Of a stretch of 47,767 nucleotides of DNA, positions 17,680-27,036 are shown one piece after another. Below the pieces are notes generated by a model that had not been told where the DNA came from, did no database searches, and saw only the letters and a program-made list of their open reading frames with translations. The DNA is from an uncultured Pseudomonadota bacterium (GTDB taxonomy: Bacteria; Pseudomonadota; Alphaproteobacteria; RF32; CAG-239). Position 1 is the stretch's first letter, and each line of letters begins with the position of its first letter. The position numbers and the translations under genes are program-made. The stretch spans positions 1 to 47,767 of the forward strand of contig CASEZG010000011.1 in assembly GCA_949292375.1 (NCBI GenBank), written 5' to 3'.

Positions 17680-18615
17680 ATGAAAAAACTCGTAACGCTG
17701 ATTTCCTTCTTCATCTTTTTGTTTTGTGCAGAAAAAAGCTGCGCTAAAACAGAAATAGACTTGCGCCCGGACGGACTTTATCTGACAGACGTTGCTGTTG
17801 CGCAACTGGAAAAATTTTATAATGACTACGAATATAATGATTACATTTATATGCCAGACTGGACCTATCCGCCGATTTTTTTGACCAATCTGCCGACAGA
17901 CTTTAATCAAATCAAAGATTCCAACAAACGAAATAAATTATTCCTGCAAATTGTCGGGCCTTTGGCTCTGAAACTGGCAGAAGAGCAAAAAGAAGAACGC
18001 CTGCAAATCTTTGAGTTGAGAGAAAATTTTCTCAATGGTGCGGATTTAACCCCCGAACAAGAAAAGTTCATTGAAGAAAAAGCAACCAAATATGACATCT
18101 TCTCCCGCATGAAAGGACGACGCAGATACGACATCTTATTAAAAAAGCTAACTCTTAAAGCAGATGTTGTTCCTCCGTCCATATTAATGGCTGCCGCCGC
18201 CATCGAAAGCGATTGGGGCACGAACAGAATAGCCCATGAAGCAAATTCTCTGTACAAAGAGCTTGATTGGTACACTGATGAAGGCCTAAAACCCAAAGAC
18301 GATACTAAAGACAATTCCTATCGATACAAAGTTTTTCCAAGCCTGTATGAATCTATGAAATCCTACGCTCTGCGCCTCAACAGCAACGTCAACTACGAAC
18401 AAATGTGGCTCTATCGAGAAGCCATAAATTACCGAGAAAAACCGGTTTTTGGGCGTTCTTTAGCTCATACACTGCAATTTGGCTCCAACCTTAAAAATTT
18501 TGCCGGTCTTCTGGATTATACTATTACCTTTTACGAATTAATAAACTTCGACGAAGCCGAGCTTGGCTTTGTAAAAATTCCCGACGAGAAGACAAAAAAA
18601 ATAAAAAAAATTTGA
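17680..18615 (+). CDS. Bax-like glucosaminidase domain protein
   Basis: A 311-residue exported protein with a signal peptide (residues 1-22, ending SCA) and a glucosaminidase/Bax-type domain from about residue 150. PPSILMAAAAIESDWGTNRIAHEANSLYKE carries the catalytic-type glutamate (Glu176) and the N-x-L-(F/Y) motif, and YRVF-like KVFPSLYESMKSYALRLN follows. Family members cut peptidoglycan glycan strands in the periplasm. It starts nine bases after the NifU-type gene with only a weak purine-rich site. The stop codon overlaps a promoter -35 box for the next gene. E. coli Bax is the nearest named relative. Confidence 0.82.
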   Translation: MKKLVTLISFFIFLFCAEKSCAKTEIDLRPDGLYLTDVAVAQLEKFYNDYEYNDYIYMPDWTYPPIFLTNLPTDFNQIKDSNKRNKLFLQIVGPLALKLAEEQKEERLQIFELRENFLNGADLTPEQEKFIEEKATKYDIFSRMKGRRRYDILLKKLTLKADVVPPSILMAAAAIESDWGTNRIAHEANSLYKELDWYTDEGLKPKDDTKDNSYRYKVFPSLYESMKSYALRLNSNVNYEQMWLYREAINYREKPVFGRSLAHTLQFGSNLKNFAGLLDYTITFYELINFDEAELGFVKIPDEKTKKIKKI

Positions 18616-18640
18616 CTAAACAATGCAAAAGTATATTATA
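18612..18640 (+). promoter_or_regulatory. Candidate promoter for the DUF2336 gene
   Basis: TTGACT at 18612-18617 and TATTAT at 18634-18639 with a 16-base spacer. The -35 box contains the TGA stop of the upstream glucosaminidase gene. The start of the next gene is about 90 bases further on. Confidence 0.5.
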
Positions 18641-18728
18641 TGCATAGATTGTAACAAAAAATTAATGAGCTTTTTGTACAATAATACATTATCATAAAAA
18701 TATGATAAACCAACATATAGGTTGCGCC

Positions 18729-19835
18729 ATGGATAAGAACGTCTTAACGATAAACGACATAAAACTTCTATCCCAGAACCCTTCCGTAGAAAACAAAAGC
18801 AATACGGTGCGTAAGGTTACGGCTTATTATGACGGCAACCAAATTACCGAAAGAGGATTACGCCTTGCTGAAGATATCTTCCGTATTATGGTTGAAGATA
18901 TTGAGATAAAGGTTCGTGAAATTTTATCAGACAGCTTAAAAAATTGTAAAAACATTCCGCGAGATATCGCATATAAACTGATTAATGACAAAAACAGTGT
19001 AGCAGTTCCTTTCATCAAACACTATGCAAACTTAACCAAAGAAGATTTAATCAGCATTCTTGAGATGCAAAACATCGACAAACAAAAAGCTGTTGCCGAA
19101 CGCCCCAACCTTTCAGAAGACATCTCACAATACATTGTCGACAAATGTCCGGAAGATGTTGTTGGAACATTAATTTCAAATGATTCGGCCAAGATATTAG
19201 AAAGCACATATGACAGCATTGTTCAAAAATATTCTAAAAGCGACAACATCAAAAAACGTCTGGTATATCGTGCCGAACTTCCGGTTTCCGTAATTGAAAA
19301 AATAATTAACTCCCTTTCGGAAGAACTGCAAAAATATCTAATTGTTTCGCATAACTTACCTAATGACGTAGCAACGGATATCATTGAACAAGTTAAAGAA
19401 AAAGCCACTCTTAAAATTTCGGAAGAATATAGTTCCGACAAACAAATTGAAGAGCTTGTTCATCAGCTTTATGCCGCCAATAGATTGACTCCTACCTTGG
19501 TTGTCCGGGCTGTTTGCATGGGTGATTTAAAGTTTTTCGAATATGCTTTAGTTTACCTTTCCAACACACCGATAACTGAAGTTCGCAAAATTCTATATAA
19601 CACACAATTAGATTTTATGATTCGCAATCTTTTGCGCAAAGCGTTTATTCCTAAAAGTATGTTTCCGGCTGTTTTCAGTGCCCTAAACGTCATCAAAGAC
19701 ATCCGCTTTGACTGTCGACGTTCAGACAGACGTTCCTTTATTCACAAGGTAATTGAGCGTATTTTAACCTTCGGAAATGCCGGTGAAGAACTAAGTGACG
19801 AAGACATAAATTATCTCATTTCGCGCATCAGCTAA
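18729..19835 (+). CDS. DUF2336 protein
   Basis: A 368-residue, almost entirely helical cytosolic protein of the DUF2336 family, widespread in alphaproteobacteria and without a settled function. The repeated helical-hairpin pattern (IPRDIAYKLI, LSEDISQYIV, LPVSVIEKII, LPNDVATDII) is visible at regular spacing, reminiscent of HEAT-like repeats. I chose the ATG at 18729 (MDKNVLT), which has a weak AGG upstream; a frame nine codons longer begins at 18702 but has no ribosome binding site. It sits before an HD-GYP gene, so a link to signalling is possible but only inferred. Confidence 0.85.
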   Translation: MDKNVLTINDIKLLSQNPSVENKSNTVRKVTAYYDGNQITERGLRLAEDIFRIMVEDIEIKVREILSDSLKNCKNIPRDIAYKLINDKNSVAVPFIKHYANLTKEDLISILEMQNIDKQKAVAERPNLSEDISQYIVDKCPEDVVGTLISNDSAKILESTYDSIVQKYSKSDNIKKRLVYRAELPVSVIEKIINSLSEELQKYLIVSHNLPNDVATDIIEQVKEKATLKISEEYSSDKQIEELVHQLYAANRLTPTLVVRAVCMGDLKFFEYALVYLSNTPITEVRKILYNTQLDFMIRNLLRKAFIPKSMFPAVFSALNVIKDIRFDCRRSDRRSFIHKVIERILTFGNAGEELSDEDINYLISRIS

Positions 19836-19873
19836 TTTTTACTGACCAAAATGTGCACGTCTTGCAAAATTCC

Positions 19874-19903
19874 TTGATTCTGACTTAACCCTGTTTATAT
19901 AAT
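19874..19903 (+). promoter_or_regulatory. Candidate promoter for the GAF/HD-GYP gene
   Basis: TTGATT at 19874-19879 and a perfect TATAAT at 19898-19903 with an 18-base spacer, 30 bases before the gene start. This gives the signalling gene its own start site downstream of the DUF2336 gene. Confidence 0.55.
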
Positions 19904-19932
19904 AGACCAAAGTAACAATAAGGAACAAAACT

Positions 19933-21612
19933 TTGGCTACAAACGCAGACATTCTGCCGGATATAATAAAACTAAACAACCTTCTCATAGAAGAGAAAGA
20001 TTATAGTGTCGTTATCGAAAATATTATGGATACGGCTGCCAATATCTGCAATGCCGATTGTGGTTTTTTCTATACCTTAAACGATGATAACTTTTTAAGT
20101 CTGGATTATAGCTTTAACAAATCCCAACGTTTGGCTCTCCGCGGATCAGACAACTTACCTTTTTTTCAAACAATATATCTTCCGGAAAAGAAGAACAAAA
20201 ACCCCAAATCGCTCACGGAGCTCTGCTATTTTAACAATGAAATAATTAACACTGCAAATTTATATGGCTCTGCCGACTTGGATAATTCTTTTTTCATCTC
20301 TTACGATGAAGCCAACAACTATCGAACAATTTCGGTTTTAACTCTTCCCATCATCAGCAGAAAAGGAAACATTGTCGGCATAGCCCAATTTGTTAACCCA
20401 CAAGACTACAACGGCAAAATCATCGTCTTTACGGCTGAGACACAAAAAAATTTACAGTCCGTATTATCTTTAGCCGGGCTCATACTGGAAAACAGACGCC
20501 TAAACGAAGCCTATGGACAACTCCTTGAATCTTTCATTGAAGTTCTAGCTCGTGCAATTGATGCGAAATCCCCCTATACGGGAGCCCACTGCCAACGCGT
20601 TCCCGTAATAGCCAGAATGCTGGCAACAGCTGCCGTTCAGGAAGAAAGCGGCCCTCTGCGTAACTTTGAAATGAGTCCGGAAGATTGGTATACGCTGCAT
20701 ATTGCCTCTTGGCTACATGACTGCGGTAAAGTAACCACCCCTGAATATATTGTCGATAAAGCAACAAAACTTGAAACAATTTATAATCGCATCCACGAAA
20801 TTCGCAACAGATTTGAAATTTTACGGCGCGATGCACACATAGAATATCTAAAAAAACGGCTAAAAAACACCGACACACAAGAAAACCTACAAGCCGAATT
20901 TGTCAGCAAAGTTAAACAACTTGAGGAAACTTTTGCTTTTGTTGCCAACTGTAATATTGGCGACACGCCCCTGTCAGACGAAGATATTCACCATCTTGAA
21001 CAAATATCCAAAATAAAATTCATCCGTTATTTCAATCGGATGTTGGGTCTATCTTGGGCTGAAAGAGACAATATAAAGAACCCCGAAATTTACGAACATC
21101 CAAGCTGGGAAAACCTACTTCAAAACCGCGAAGACCACATTTTCGGACAATACAACCGCGGCGAATTATACAATCTGGAAGTCAGACAAGGAACAATCAA
21201 CAAAGAAGAGCGCGAAAAAATAAACGAACATATCGTTGTCACCATAGATATGCTTAAAGCTCTTCCCTTCCCCAAAGAACTGTCAAAAGTCGTAGAATAT
21301 GCAGGAGCCCACCACGAACGAATTGACGGCAAAGGCTACCCCAATGGCTTGACCGGAGACGAAATGTCCATCCCGGCAAAGATTATGGCTATTGCTGATA
21401 TTTTTGAAGCCTTAACCGCTAACGACCGTCCCTACAAAGAACCCAAAAAATTATCCGAAGTCTTGCGCATTATGCAAGAAATGAAAAACACCGGTCACAT
21501 TGACCCTGATTTATATAAAGTATTCATAACCGGAAAAATATATCAGGACTATGCGGAACAATACATCTCTCCGCAACAAATCGACGAAATCAATCCTGAT
21601 GATTATCTCTAA
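19933..21612 (+). CDS. GAF and HD-GYP domain phosphodiesterase
   Basis: A 559-residue signalling enzyme, probably hydrolysing cyclic di-GMP. An N-terminal GAF domain spans about residues 15-185. The catalytic part has HCQRVP (His219) and the HD pair in WLHDCGK (His262, Asp263), then HHERIDGKGYP (GYP about 468-470), AIADIFEAL and DRPYK. Between HD and GYP lie about 205 residues instead of the usual 65 or so; the extra helical block includes KLETIYNRIHEIRNRFEIL. That insert marks a recognised subgroup of GAF/HD-GYP proteins. The start is a TTG, supported by AAGGA nine bases upstream. Confidence 0.9.
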   Translation: MATNADILPDIIKLNNLLIEEKDYSVVIENIMDTAANICNADCGFFYTLNDDNFLSLDYSFNKSQRLALRGSDNLPFFQTIYLPEKKNKNPKSLTELCYFNNEIINTANLYGSADLDNSFFISYDEANNYRTISVLTLPIISRKGNIVGIAQFVNPQDYNGKIIVFTAETQKNLQSVLSLAGLILENRRLNEAYGQLLESFIEVLARAIDAKSPYTGAHCQRVPVIARMLATAAVQEESGPLRNFEMSPEDWYTLHIASWLHDCGKVTTPEYIVDKATKLETIYNRIHEIRNRFEILRRDAHIEYLKKRLKNTDTQENLQAEFVSKVKQLEETFAFVANCNIGDTPLSDEDIHHLEQISKIKFIRYFNRMLGLSWAERDNIKNPEIYEHPSWENLLQNREDHIFGQYNRGELYNLEVRQGTINKEEREKINEHIVVTIDMLKALPFPKELSKVVEYAGAHHERIDGKGYPNGLTGDEMSIPAKIMAIADIFEALTANDRPYKEPKKLSEVLRIMQEMKNTGHIDPDLYKVFITGKIYQDYAEQYISPQQIDEINPDDYL

Positions 21613-21628
21613 GAATAAGGAAGGTTCC

Positions 21629-22351
21629 ATGAGCTTAAGAATTGAAACAATCCTTTGTCGCGCAGGAAGAATGGATAACTATTCCTATCTTCTAACCGAC
21701 GAGGAAACAGGCACCTCTGCCATAATTGACCCCTCGGAAACAACTCCCATAATTAAGCGTTGCGACGAACTTGGCTGCAAACCATCATACATTTTAAACA
21801 CACATCACCATTATGACCATACAGATGCCAATATCGAAATAAAAAAATATTATCAGGCTAAAGTTGTCGGTTCTGAATATGATGCAAAGCGAATTCCTGG
21901 GCTAGATGAAAGTGTCAAAGACGGCGCAACTTGGTTTTTAGGAAAAAGCAAAGCAGAGATTATCCGCGTTGACGGACACACCATCGGACATATTCTGTGG
22001 TATTTTCCCGAAGATAAAGCCCTCTTTACCGGAGACACTTTGTTTAACTTATGCATCGGCGGCCTCTTTGAAGGAACAAGCAACGATATGTTCGCATCTT
22101 TAAACAAAATCAAAAATCTTCCGGATGATACCTTATTTTATCCCGGCCATGAATATACCATACATGGCATTCCCTTTGCTTTGCATTATATGCCCAATAA
22201 CCCGGAGCTTCAAAATTATATTCAACACACACAACAAAAACTAAATCGTGGTTTACCTGTCGGGCCCATCAGTTTAGGAATTGAAAAGCAATGCAACCCC
22301 TATCTCAAAGCCCAAAGTTTAAGAGAGTTTGAGAGCCTACTTGGACAATAA
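21629..22351 (+). CDS. gloB: Glyoxalase II-like hydroxyacylglutathione hydrolase
   Basis: A 240-residue metallo-beta-lactamase-fold hydrolase, most like glyoxalase II, which releases D-lactate from S-lactoylglutathione in methylglyoxal detoxification. The metal site is complete: THHHYDH (His59, His61, Asp63, His64), DGHTIGHI, FTGDTLF and FYPGHEYT. The C-terminal helix block (ELQNYIQHTQQ) resembles the substrate-binding part. I chose the ATG at 21629 because AAGGAAGG precedes it; a longer frame runs back into the HD-GYP gene. It follows that gene by 16 bases and is probably co-transcribed. Confidence 0.9.
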   Translation: MSLRIETILCRAGRMDNYSYLLTDEETGTSAIIDPSETTPIIKRCDELGCKPSYILNTHHHYDHTDANIEIKKYYQAKVVGSEYDAKRIPGLDESVKDGATWFLGKSKAEIIRVDGHTIGHILWYFPEDKALFTGDTLFNLCIGGLFEGTSNDMFASLNKIKNLPDDTLFYPGHEYTIHGIPFALHYMPNNPELQNYIQHTQQKLNRGLPVGPISLGIEKQCNPYLKAQSLREFESLLGQ

Positions 22352-22360
22352 TAAAAAAAA

Positions 22361-22389
22361 TAGACAAAAATGCTATTTTGTGCTATAAA
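22361..22389 (+). promoter_or_regulatory. Candidate promoter for the modular lysine-rich gene
   Basis: TAGACA at 22361-22366 and TATAAA at 22384-22389 with the ideal 17-base spacer, 31 bases before the start codon. Confidence 0.5.
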
Positions 22390-22420
22390 TAAATAAAATA
22401 ATCTTTTAGGAGATTTTGCA

Positions 22421-23971
22421 ATGCCTGAAATTAAAGAAAAATGGGAAGAAGCCTTTGAAGAATATTGCAACACTCTTGTTTCGCTCGGAGCCACAATAAA
22501 AAACGAAAAAGCCTTGAAGATGGCTTACAAAATTTACCGCGAAAAAATCCCTGAAAGAATATATAAAACTTGTGTAGATGAAAATATACCTCACCCCCAA
22601 CAAAAAGAAGAGCTTTTGCCAAAAGAAAACGCTCAACAAACAACAAAGGAAGAAAAAAAACCTGAAAAGAAAGAAAAGCCTCAACCCTTAAAAAGTCTGG
22701 ACTCTTTAAGTACTCTGAAAGATAGCCTCTTAAGTGAAGAAAAAGAAGAAAAAGAAGAAACCCCAAAGTCACCAACAATATCAACAAAAACGAAGCAAGA
22801 AGAAAAGAAAGTTTCTATCCCTACGCCTAAAAAACCGGAAAATACAGAACCCAAAAAAAGGTTAACTCAAAGAGAACGCTTTGATAACTATATATCTAAT
22901 TTGGAAAAAAAAGGCATTATCATCAAAAACAAGGATGGGCTTTGGGAAACTTTTCGTACTATTCGTGGAAGATTAGACTACAAACAAATTTCTGAATTTG
23001 TTATTTTCCCTAAAAAAGAAAAAAAGAAAGAAAATAAGAGAGAAGAAAGCAAGAAAAAACCTGAAAAAAATAAAAACATCACTCCACCCCAACCCAAAGA
23101 AAACAAAAAGACCGAAAAAAAAGGTGAATCAGCACAAATTGCTTTCGAAAAATATCGCCAAAGTTTGTTTGATAAAGGTTATGAAATCACTGATGTCGGT
23201 GCTCTGGCAAGAATATTTGTTGCCAACAATGGTTTTGTCGGCCCTGAAGACTTCGCTAAACTGATTCGCAAAAAACAACAAACATCCTATAATCAAGCAA
23301 GCATAAGTGACACCTTTATCTCAACTGATGAAAAAACAACCTTACCTGCCGTTGTTGAACACTCTTTTGCCGACAAATGGCTCAAACCGATTCAAGAACA
23401 TTGCCAAAAAGATTTAGACAGCGAAGGCAAACCAAAACGTAATGTTAATTTGGTTAAAGCAGACAAACATTCCGTTATTATTGATGTTGTTCCTTCAGCA
23501 AAACAAATGAAGCAACATCCCAATGATGAAGGTGCTCGCTACAGTTTCAGACAAATCGATAAAAAAGGCAATGTTGATATAAATATGGGTTCAAAGAGTG
23601 GCAAAGCCTTAGATTACGAATACTTTCGCATGGTAATGGAAGCTAACCGCAAAAACGGCATTAAAACCATTATTTTCAAAGACATCAAAACCGAAGAATT
23701 CCGCGACAAATTGTTAGCCGCCGCACTTGAATATGACATGAAACTTAAGGGAGCCCCCAAAAATATTAACATTAACGCCGCCTATCTCAAAGACCTACCA
23801 AGCAACGTTAAATACAAATTAGGGGTTTATAACGGCGACTTAAAACCGGAAAAAACAGCGGAAGAATTAAAAGAAATTTTAAGAAAGAAAAAGCATCCGG
23901 AAAATACAGAAAAAAAACCGCAGAAACCTTTAGCTCTTCCGGCTCGTATTTCCTCAAAAGAAAAGGAATAA
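22421..23971 (+). CDS. Unknown three-module, lysine/glutamate-rich protein with LPD7-like C-terminus
   Basis: A 516-residue soluble protein. Three copies of a roughly 45-residue helical module appear at about residues 11-55, 152-197 and 239-284, sharing F-x2-Y-x3-L-x3-G-x2-I and a following L-x3-(Y/F) helix. They are separated by long, probably disordered linkers of lysine, glutamate and proline. Residues about 388-448 (GKALDYEYF... GIKTIIFKDIKTEEFRDKLLAAAL) resemble LPD7, a domain of polyvalent mobile-element proteins often near relaxases; this match is by eye and weak. TAGGAG supports the start. The stop codon lies in the left arm of repeat copy B. Confidence 0.7.
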   Translation: MPEIKEKWEEAFEEYCNTLVSLGATIKNEKALKMAYKIYREKIPERIYKTCVDENIPHPQQKEELLPKENAQQTTKEEKKPEKKEKPQPLKSLDSLSTLKDSLLSEEKEEKEETPKSPTISTKTKQEEKKVSIPTPKKPENTEPKKRLTQRERFDNYISNLEKKGIIIKNKDGLWETFRTIRGRLDYKQISEFVIFPKKEKKKENKREESKKKPEKNKNITPPQPKENKKTEKKGESAQIAFEKYRQSLFDKGYEITDVGALARIFVANNGFVGPEDFAKLIRKKQQTSYNQASISDTFISTDEKTTLPAVVEHSFADKWLKPIQEHCQKDLDSEGKPKRNVNLVKADKHSVIIDVVPSAKQMKQHPNDEGARYSFRQIDKKGNVDINMGSKSGKALDYEYFRMVMEANRKNGIKTIIFKDIKTEEFRDKLLAAALEYDMKLKGAPKNININAAYLKDLPSNVKYKLGVYNGDLKPEKTAEELKEILRKKKHPENTEKKPQKPLALPARISSKEKE

Positions 23972-24055
23972 AGGCAAAAGTACCGCAGCGTACATAGAAG
24001 TACGTGAGGACGCTTTTGACCTGAAATTTCTGTACTAGATGACCATTATACGAGG
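23967..24055. repeat. Palindromic element, copy B
   Basis: Shares about 80 bases with copy A: GGCAAAAGT, the 27-base core at 23984-24010, CTTTTGACCTGAAATTTCTG and the TACTAGATGACC tail. Arms AAAAG / CTTTT and GTAC / GTAC flank a six-base loop. It sits between convergent genes (22421 and rodA). The stop codon of the upstream gene (23969-23971) is inside the shared sequence. Confidence 0.8.
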
Positions 24056-24056
24056 T

Positions 24057-25196
24057 TTAATCTTTACCAAGCGGAACATTCCGATTAATATGTACACATA
24101 GGATTATGCCGAAAGAAGCCATAACAGAAAGCATAACCGTTCCACCATACGAAATTAACGGCAACGGAATACCAACAACCGGCAACAATCCTAAAACCAT
24201 TGAGATATTGATAAACACATACATAAAATAGTTTGCCGCTAAACCAATAGCTAAAAGTTTTCCGAAATAGCTTGTACTCTTAAGTGCAAAAGAATAGCTA
24301 TACGCCAAAATCAAAATATTCAAAACAACTACACATACAGCTCCAACCATTCCAAATTCTTCTGAAAGCATCGTAAATATAAAGTCTGTGTGCTTTTCCG
24401 GCAAAAAGTTTAGATGACTTTGCGAACCATTCAAAAAACCTTTACCAAACACACCGCCGGAACCTAAAGCAATTTTTGACTGAATAATATGATACCCCGC
24501 CCCTAAAGGGTCTCTTTCAGGATTCAAAAATGTCAAAACTCGGTTTTGCTGATATTCATGCAAAAAATGCCATGCAAAGGGTATTGTTATCACACCCCCG
24601 ATAAACACGGCGACAAACTTCCATATCTGCACACCAACAACAAAGAAAATTGCACCTGTCGTAAACAACAACATCAAAGCCGTACCAAGATCCGGTTGCA
24701 AAATAATTAATGCCGCCGGAACAACCGCCATCAACAATGGCGGAATAATACCGCGAATACTCTCAATACTTTGCAAAGACGAAGTATGAAAATATCTGGC
24801 CAAAACCAAAACCATAGCAATTTTCATAAATTCAGAAGGTTGTAACTTTATGAAACCCAAATTAATCCACCTTGTCGCACCCATCCCGGTATGACCGGCG
24901 ACCTCTACCACAATCAATAAAAATAATGTTGCAAAATAAAACAGATATGCGTAACGCAGCAAAAATTTAATATCAATTAAAGCCAAAATTATCATAACGG
25001 CAAAGCCCATTCCAAACCGAATAAGATGATTAATAGCCCACGGACTCCAATTTCCGTTTGCTGCAGAATAGAGCATAACGACACCAATTGCGGCAAGCAT
25101 TACAATAAACAATACATAAGAAAAACTGATATTAAACAGTTTCTCTCGAATGGTCATATTTTGGTTTCTAAATGTTGTTTCATAAGGTTTATACAT
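24057..25196 (-). CDS. rodA: Rod-shape glycosyltransferase RodA (SEDS family)
   Basis: A polytopic SEDS protein of 379 residues and about ten hydrophobic helices that polymerises peptidoglycan glycan strands during side-wall growth, working with PBP2. Diagnostic stretches: GHTGMGATRWINLGFIKLQPSEFMKI, LQPDLGTALM, the GSGGVFGKG loop and PEKHTDFIFTMLSEEFG, plus the C-terminal LPLISYGGT. AAGGTG precedes the ATG. It is the last gene of the mreB-mreC-mreD-mrdA-rodA cluster, 15 bases after mrdA. Confidence 0.96.
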   Translation of the reverse strand: MYKPYETTFRNQNMTIREKLFNISFSYVLFIVMLAAIGVVMLYSAANGNWSPWAINHLIRFGMGFAVMIILALIDIKFLLRYAYLFYFATLFLLIVVEVAGHTGMGATRWINLGFIKLQPSEFMKIAMVLVLARYFHTSSLQSIESIRGIIPPLLMAVVPAALIILQPDLGTALMLLFTTGAIFFVVGVQIWKFVAVFIGGVITIPFAWHFLHEYQQNRVLTFLNPERDPLGAGYHIIQSKIALGSGGVFGKGFLNGSQSHLNFLPEKHTDFIFTMLSEEFGMVGAVCVVVLNILILAYSYSFALKSTSYFGKLLAIGLAANYFMYVFINISMVLGLLPVVGIPLPLISYGGTVMLSVMASFGIILCVHINRNVPLGKD

Positions 25197-25211
25197 TTCA
25201 GCACCTTAGCA

Positions 25212-27035
25212 TTAATGAACTTTTTCTCTGGTTGGATCAAGCATTACGGCTTCTTTAAGAATTTTTCCGGCCAAAGGAGCCGCCACCGAAGAACCACCAC
25301 CACCATGCTCAACCAAAACAGCCACGGCATATTTCGGATTATCTTGCGGCGCATAACCTACAAACAAAGCATGATTTCTCAGTCGCCACGGAAGTTCGCT
25401 TTCTTTTTTTATACCTTCACGACGTTCTTTAAGGGTAATGCGTCGAACCTGAGTTGTTCCGGTTTTTCCTCCCATCCTTTCGCCATGATAATTAAACTGA
25501 GACATAAAAGCTGTTCCGCCGGGCTTATTCACAACCGCATACATACCTTCTTTCATCAGCTCCAAATTCGCTTGAGAAACATCTATTTTCTTTATTTTAT
25601 TTTTATCCGTAGCCGAAACTTTTTGGAAAGTAGGTTTAACTTCATACCCGCCGTTAACCAAGCGCGCCGTCATTGTTGCCAATTGCAGAGGTGTTGTCAA
25701 AATATACCCTTGCCCGATACCAGAAATCAAACTTTCACCTTGTTGCCAGGGCTCTCCGAAACGCCTTAGTTTCCACTCTTTATCCGGAATCAAACCCGCT
25801 TTTTCATTTTCTAGACCAATGTCAATTTTAGAGCCTAACCCGAAACGACGAGCCATATTTGCAATTTTTTCGATTCCAAGCTTCTGCGCGGTTTCATAAA
25901 AGAAAATATCACAAGAGTGTTGCAGAGCTTCAACCACATTCAAATGTCCGTGTCCTTGTTTTTTCCAACAATGGAACAAATGGTTGCCCAAAGACATCTT
26001 GCCGGAACAATAACTTCTGGTTTCCGGTTTAATAACACCGGCTTCCAAAGCCGCCATAGCCACAATCATTTTAAATGTTGACCCCGGCGAATATTGCCCT
26101 GAAATGGCCTTGTTTGTTAAAGGATTCCGCTCATTATGCAACAGCGCATTCCATTCATCTTGGCTCAAACCTTGTGTCATCATATTAGGATCAAAAGACG
26201 GCGCAGAGACAAAGGCTAAAATCTCTCCCGTATGTACATCCAATAAAATTGCAGCACCGCTTTCTTCGCCAAATGCATCAAAAGCCTTCTGTTGCAAACG
26301 CGCATCTATAGTCAAGTGAATATCTTTACCCGGAGTTCCATCCACGCGCTCAATCTCTTTCATAATCCGCCCATAAGCATTCACTTCTTGCTTAAGGTTG
26401 CCGCTTTCTCCGCGCAAATCTTTTTCAAAATATTTTTCTATACCTGATTTTCCGATTTTAAATCCCGGAACTTCCAATAATGGATCATCCTTAACATCTT
26501 TATCCGAAACAGAAGAAACATATCCCAAAAAATGAGCCATACTTTCGCCAAAAGGATAATATCTGGTCAAACCCTCATCAATAAAAATTCCAGGCAAATC
26601 CGGCGCATTTAGCTGAATTCTGGATACCTCTTCCCAAGTCAGATTATCCTTAATCTTAATCGGAACAAAACTACGATTCCGCTTAAGGTCTTTTTTTATC
26701 TTCTCTTCTTCCGTTTCGCTTAAAGGCATAATTTTTTTAAACGCATCAAGAGTTTCTTGCACATTTGGTGCTTGCTCGGCAACAATCATTGCTTGAAAGT
26801 TCTGTTGATTACTGGCTATAACCGTCCCGTTCCTATCATAAATAATCCCCCGTGGAGGCACAAGCAAACGTGTCGAAATTCTGTTCTCATCAGACAATGT
26901 TTTATATTTATCTGCCTGATAAACTTGCAAATAGTATAGTCTTGCAATAATAACCATCAGCAACAAGAACTTCATCGTTGCCATAATCAACGAACGTCTG
27001 ATAAGAACCTTTCCTTTATCGTTATCTCTATTCAT
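25212..27035 (-). CDS. mrdA: Penicillin-binding protein 2 (MrdA)
   Basis: The transpeptidase partner of RodA in side-wall peptidoglycan synthesis: a bitopic inner-membrane protein with one N-terminal helix (about residues 14-32 of the chosen start). Active-site motifs are intact: SPGSTFKM with the nucleophile serine, SCD, and GGKTGTTQ. I chose the ATG at 27035, giving 607 residues; GAGG lies seven bases before it, inside the mreD stop region. An ATG four codons earlier has no proper site. It follows the mreD stop by one base, so translation is coupled. Confidence 0.95.
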   Translation of the reverse strand: MNRDNDKGKVLIRRSLIMATMKFLLLMVIIARLYYLQVYQADKYKTLSDENRISTRLLVPPRGIIYDRNGTVIASNQQNFQAMIVAEQAPNVQETLDAFKKIMPLSETEEEKIKKDLKRNRSFVPIKIKDNLTWEEVSRIQLNAPDLPGIFIDEGLTRYYPFGESMAHFLGYVSSVSDKDVKDDPLLEVPGFKIGKSGIEKYFEKDLRGESGNLKQEVNAYGRIMKEIERVDGTPGKDIHLTIDARLQQKAFDAFGEESGAAILLDVHTGEILAFVSAPSFDPNMMTQGLSQDEWNALLHNERNPLTNKAISGQYSPGSTFKMIVAMAALEAGVIKPETRSYCSGKMSLGNHLFHCWKKQGHGHLNVVEALQHSCDIFFYETAQKLGIEKIANMARRFGLGSKIDIGLENEKAGLIPDKEWKLRRFGEPWQQGESLISGIGQGYILTTPLQLATMTARLVNGGYEVKPTFQKVSATDKNKIKKIDVSQANLELMKEGMYAVVNKPGGTAFMSQFNYHGERMGGKTGTTQVRRITLKERREGIKKESELPWRLRNHALFVGYAPQDNPKYAVAVLVEHGGGGSSVAAPLAGKILKEAVMLDPTREKVH

Positions 27036-27036
27036 A

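Noticed and set aside
19933..21612. The long insert between HD and GYP as evidence of a novel enzyme
   Set aside because: This insert, with its KLETIYNRIHEIR segment, is a recognised variant of GAF/HD-GYP proteins.
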